64,000 bases of DNA. Source: Hymenobacter telluris (GTDB taxonomy: Bacteria; Bacteroidota; Bacteroidia; Cytophagales; Hymenobacteraceae). A program made the position numbers and the translations under genes. Under the pieces are notes generated by a model, which was given only the letters and a program-made list of their open reading frames with translations, had not been told where the DNA came from and ran no database searches. Positions within the stretch are counted from its first letter, which is position 1. Every line of letters starts with the position of its first letter. The DNA lies in contig NZ_JAFLQZ010000005.1 in NCBI RefSeq assembly GCF_017313265.1, forward strand, positions 186,001 through 250,000. Reading direction: 5' to 3'. Shown here in pieces: positions 62,840-64,000 of this stretch.

Positions 62840-63578
62840 ATGCTGCTCACTACGCTCTACAAGAAGAAAATTAGCGTGCGACTGTACCCGCGGCTGGCAG
62901 CCACCAACAAAAAAGGGCTGTGCCCGGTGCGGCTTACGGCGCGCTGGCACGGTGAAGAGTTGCAGGTAGACACGGGCGAAATCGTGCTGCCCAGCCACGT
63001 AAACAAGGACGGGGACGTTGAAACGCTGTGGAACGGGCAAGGTGTGGTAGAAGGGCGCAGGCTGACCGAGCCGGGAGAAAGGTACCATGCCGACCCACCC
63101 CGATACGGCCGTCAACATCAATGCCCGGTTGATGAAGATGGTGAAGCAGGTTACTGACACGTTCAACCGGCTCTACGACCTGGCACCCGACCAGAAGGTG
63201 ACGCGGGCCGCCATGCTGGCCGAACTGCTGCCGGCCCACGCCGCTGGCCGCAAGGCCGCGCCCGCGCCAGTGCCAGCGAAGCTGACTGAGTTACGGACCT
63301 TCCGGCAGGTGCTGGACGAGTGGAAGCAGGAAAACCGCAACCTAGCCAAAGACTAGCTACGGAAGTATGACCAGTTGGCGACGATGATGGAAACCTGGCG
63401 GCCTGACCTGCGGCCGGAGCAGGTGACGCAGAAGGTGGCCAAAGAATACCTGCAGCACCTGCTGGATTTGCAGAAGTCGGACGCGACTATCAAAGTCCAC
63501 TTTGCTGGCATCCGCAAGTGGCTGGAGCAGCTGAAACTGAAAGCGGATATGCCGCGGCCGCAAAACGTGGGGCATTGA
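62840..63578 (+). pseudogene. Broken tyrosine integrase (arm and core-binding parts)
   Basis: Frame 62840-63085 encodes an Arm-DNA-binding N-terminus (RLYPRLAATNKKGLCPVRL). The frame then shifts by one base near 63060-63090, and 63087 onwards continues with ARLMKMVKQVTDTFNRLYDL. A stop at 63354-63356 interrupts the reading; the same frame then resumes with TWRPDLRPEQVTQKVAKEYL and IRKWLEQLKLK. The catalytic domain (the Arg/His/Tyr set) is missing. So one frameshift, one nonsense mutation and a C-terminal deletion are seen. tRNA-Asn just upstream is the probable integration site. Confidence 0.82.
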
Positions 63579-63579
63579 C

Positions 63580-63879
63580 GTGGACGGGGACTCGATGCAG
63601 CCTCAGCTGCGCTCGGGTATGCAGGTAGCCGCCGTGCTGATTCCACTGGAAGACTGCAAGTATGCGGTGAGCGGGGTGTACGCCGTGGTATTCGGCAGCC
63701 AGTTTGCCATCAAGCGCATCAAGGACAATGACCTCCTGACGAAAGGCTACCTGGTGCTGCACTCCGACAACGAAAACGCCGGCAGCCTGACGGTGGCCGG
63801 CGAAGACATCCGGTATATGTGGCGGGTGCTGGAAATTATGCGAGGCTGGATTATCGCTCGGCCTGTGCATTTGTGGTAG
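63580..63879 (+). pseudogene. S24-like repressor C-terminal fragment
   Basis: About 100 residues carry the S24/LexA peptidase start DVDGDSMQPQLRSGMQVA (Ser in GDSM) and a downstream Lys in GSQFAIKRIK. The N-terminal HTH expected in a phage-type repressor is missing; the coding sequence joins directly onto the integrase remnant at about 63570. It is likely a deletion scar of an integrated element. Confidence 0.7.
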
Positions 63880-63880
63880 G

Positions 63881-63909
63881 CATTTGTGCAAGCCTCGCTT
63901 GCACAAATG
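63881..63909. repeat. Inverted repeat after the S24 fragment
   Basis: CATTTGTGCAAGC (63881-63893) with GCTTGCACAAATG (63897-63909), loop CTC, is perfectly inverted. It lies one base after the fragment's stop codon. Confidence 0.75.
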
Positions 63910-63934
63910 TGACATCGGAATGGGCTTCCGTGAA

Positions 63935-63975
63935 CCGACTTACGCACTGCAGGTTGCCTGCAGTGCGTAAGTCGG
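63935..63975. repeat. Perfect 19-bp hairpin at the right edge
   Basis: CCGACTTACGCACTGCAGG (63935-63953) with its exact complement (63957-63975) and loop TTG. A CTTTA stretch follows. It could be a terminator or a relic of the element's end; the window ends 25 bp later. Confidence 0.8.
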
Positions 63976-64000
63976 CTTTAGCCTTATCTTGCCCGCGCTA

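Overview
The window is a high-GC chromosome segment of a Bacteroidota bacterium, most likely Hymenobacteraceae (Hymenobacter-like). The evidence is protein content (TssD-type secretion domains, DUF1206, DUF4136, YtxJ, fused E1 alpha/beta dehydrogenase, SusD-free secreted lipoproteins), TAnnTTTG-type -7 promoter elements, almost no Shine-Dalgarno sites, and short palindromic repeats of the kind scattered through such genomes. The assignment is inferred from sequence features only.

Layout. 0-9.8 kb holds envelope and stress genes (TPM-domain lipoprotein, cold-shock protein, beta-barrel, a DACNV/DisA-like protein, two paralogous small membrane proteins, YdeI-like protein, a vWA protein) and an AT-rich lipoprotein. 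9.8-12.8 kb is an accessory island at the 3' end of lpd. It contains a HEPN-MNT toxin-antitoxin pair and a TssD-PoNe DNase effector with its PoNi immunity gene. These cargo modules are separated by two leftover copies of the lpd 3' end, each followed by its own terminator. 14.2-15 kb has a nested palindromic element and a divergent HxlR/SDR pair. 18-21.5 kb has three roadblock/LC7-like paralogs, a carboxypeptidase-regulatory-domain membrane protein and a Crp/Fnr regulator, with twin FNR-type boxes between them. 22-31 kb holds a six-hairpin glycosidase lipoprotein, a group III truncated haemoglobin and the 2-oxoglutarate dehydrogenase genes odhA-odhB. 32-47 kb is mixed housekeeping: gcvP, a lysine/alanine-dehydrogenase-like enzyme, CsbD, a DprA-like protein and lipoproteins. 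47-53 kb has lipA, an OsmC protein, YtxJ and a fused 2-oxoacid dehydrogenase E1. 54-57.3 kb is a tandem pair of polytopic membrane proteins sharing an almost identical DNA tract. 58.8-60.7 kb has three small secreted proteins sharing a TDYxGRPLKKK-type motif. The right end has pheS, a degenerate Rieske-like lipoprotein, and tRNA-Asn with a decayed tyrosine-integrase/S24-repressor remnant beside it.

How the genes work together. Many central genes serve lipoate-dependent oxidative metabolism: lpd (E3), odhA/odhB (E1o/E2o), gcvP (glycine cleavage P protein), a fused E1 alpha/beta, and lipA, which makes the cofactor. They are spread over about 40 kb rather than forming one operon. The accessory genes concern conflict between bacteria (T6SS-iii effector/immunity, HEPN-MNT) and mobile-element relics. 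The most unusual structure is the iterated lpd 3'-end array, which suggests repeated cargo acquisition at a protein-coding gene's 3' end.
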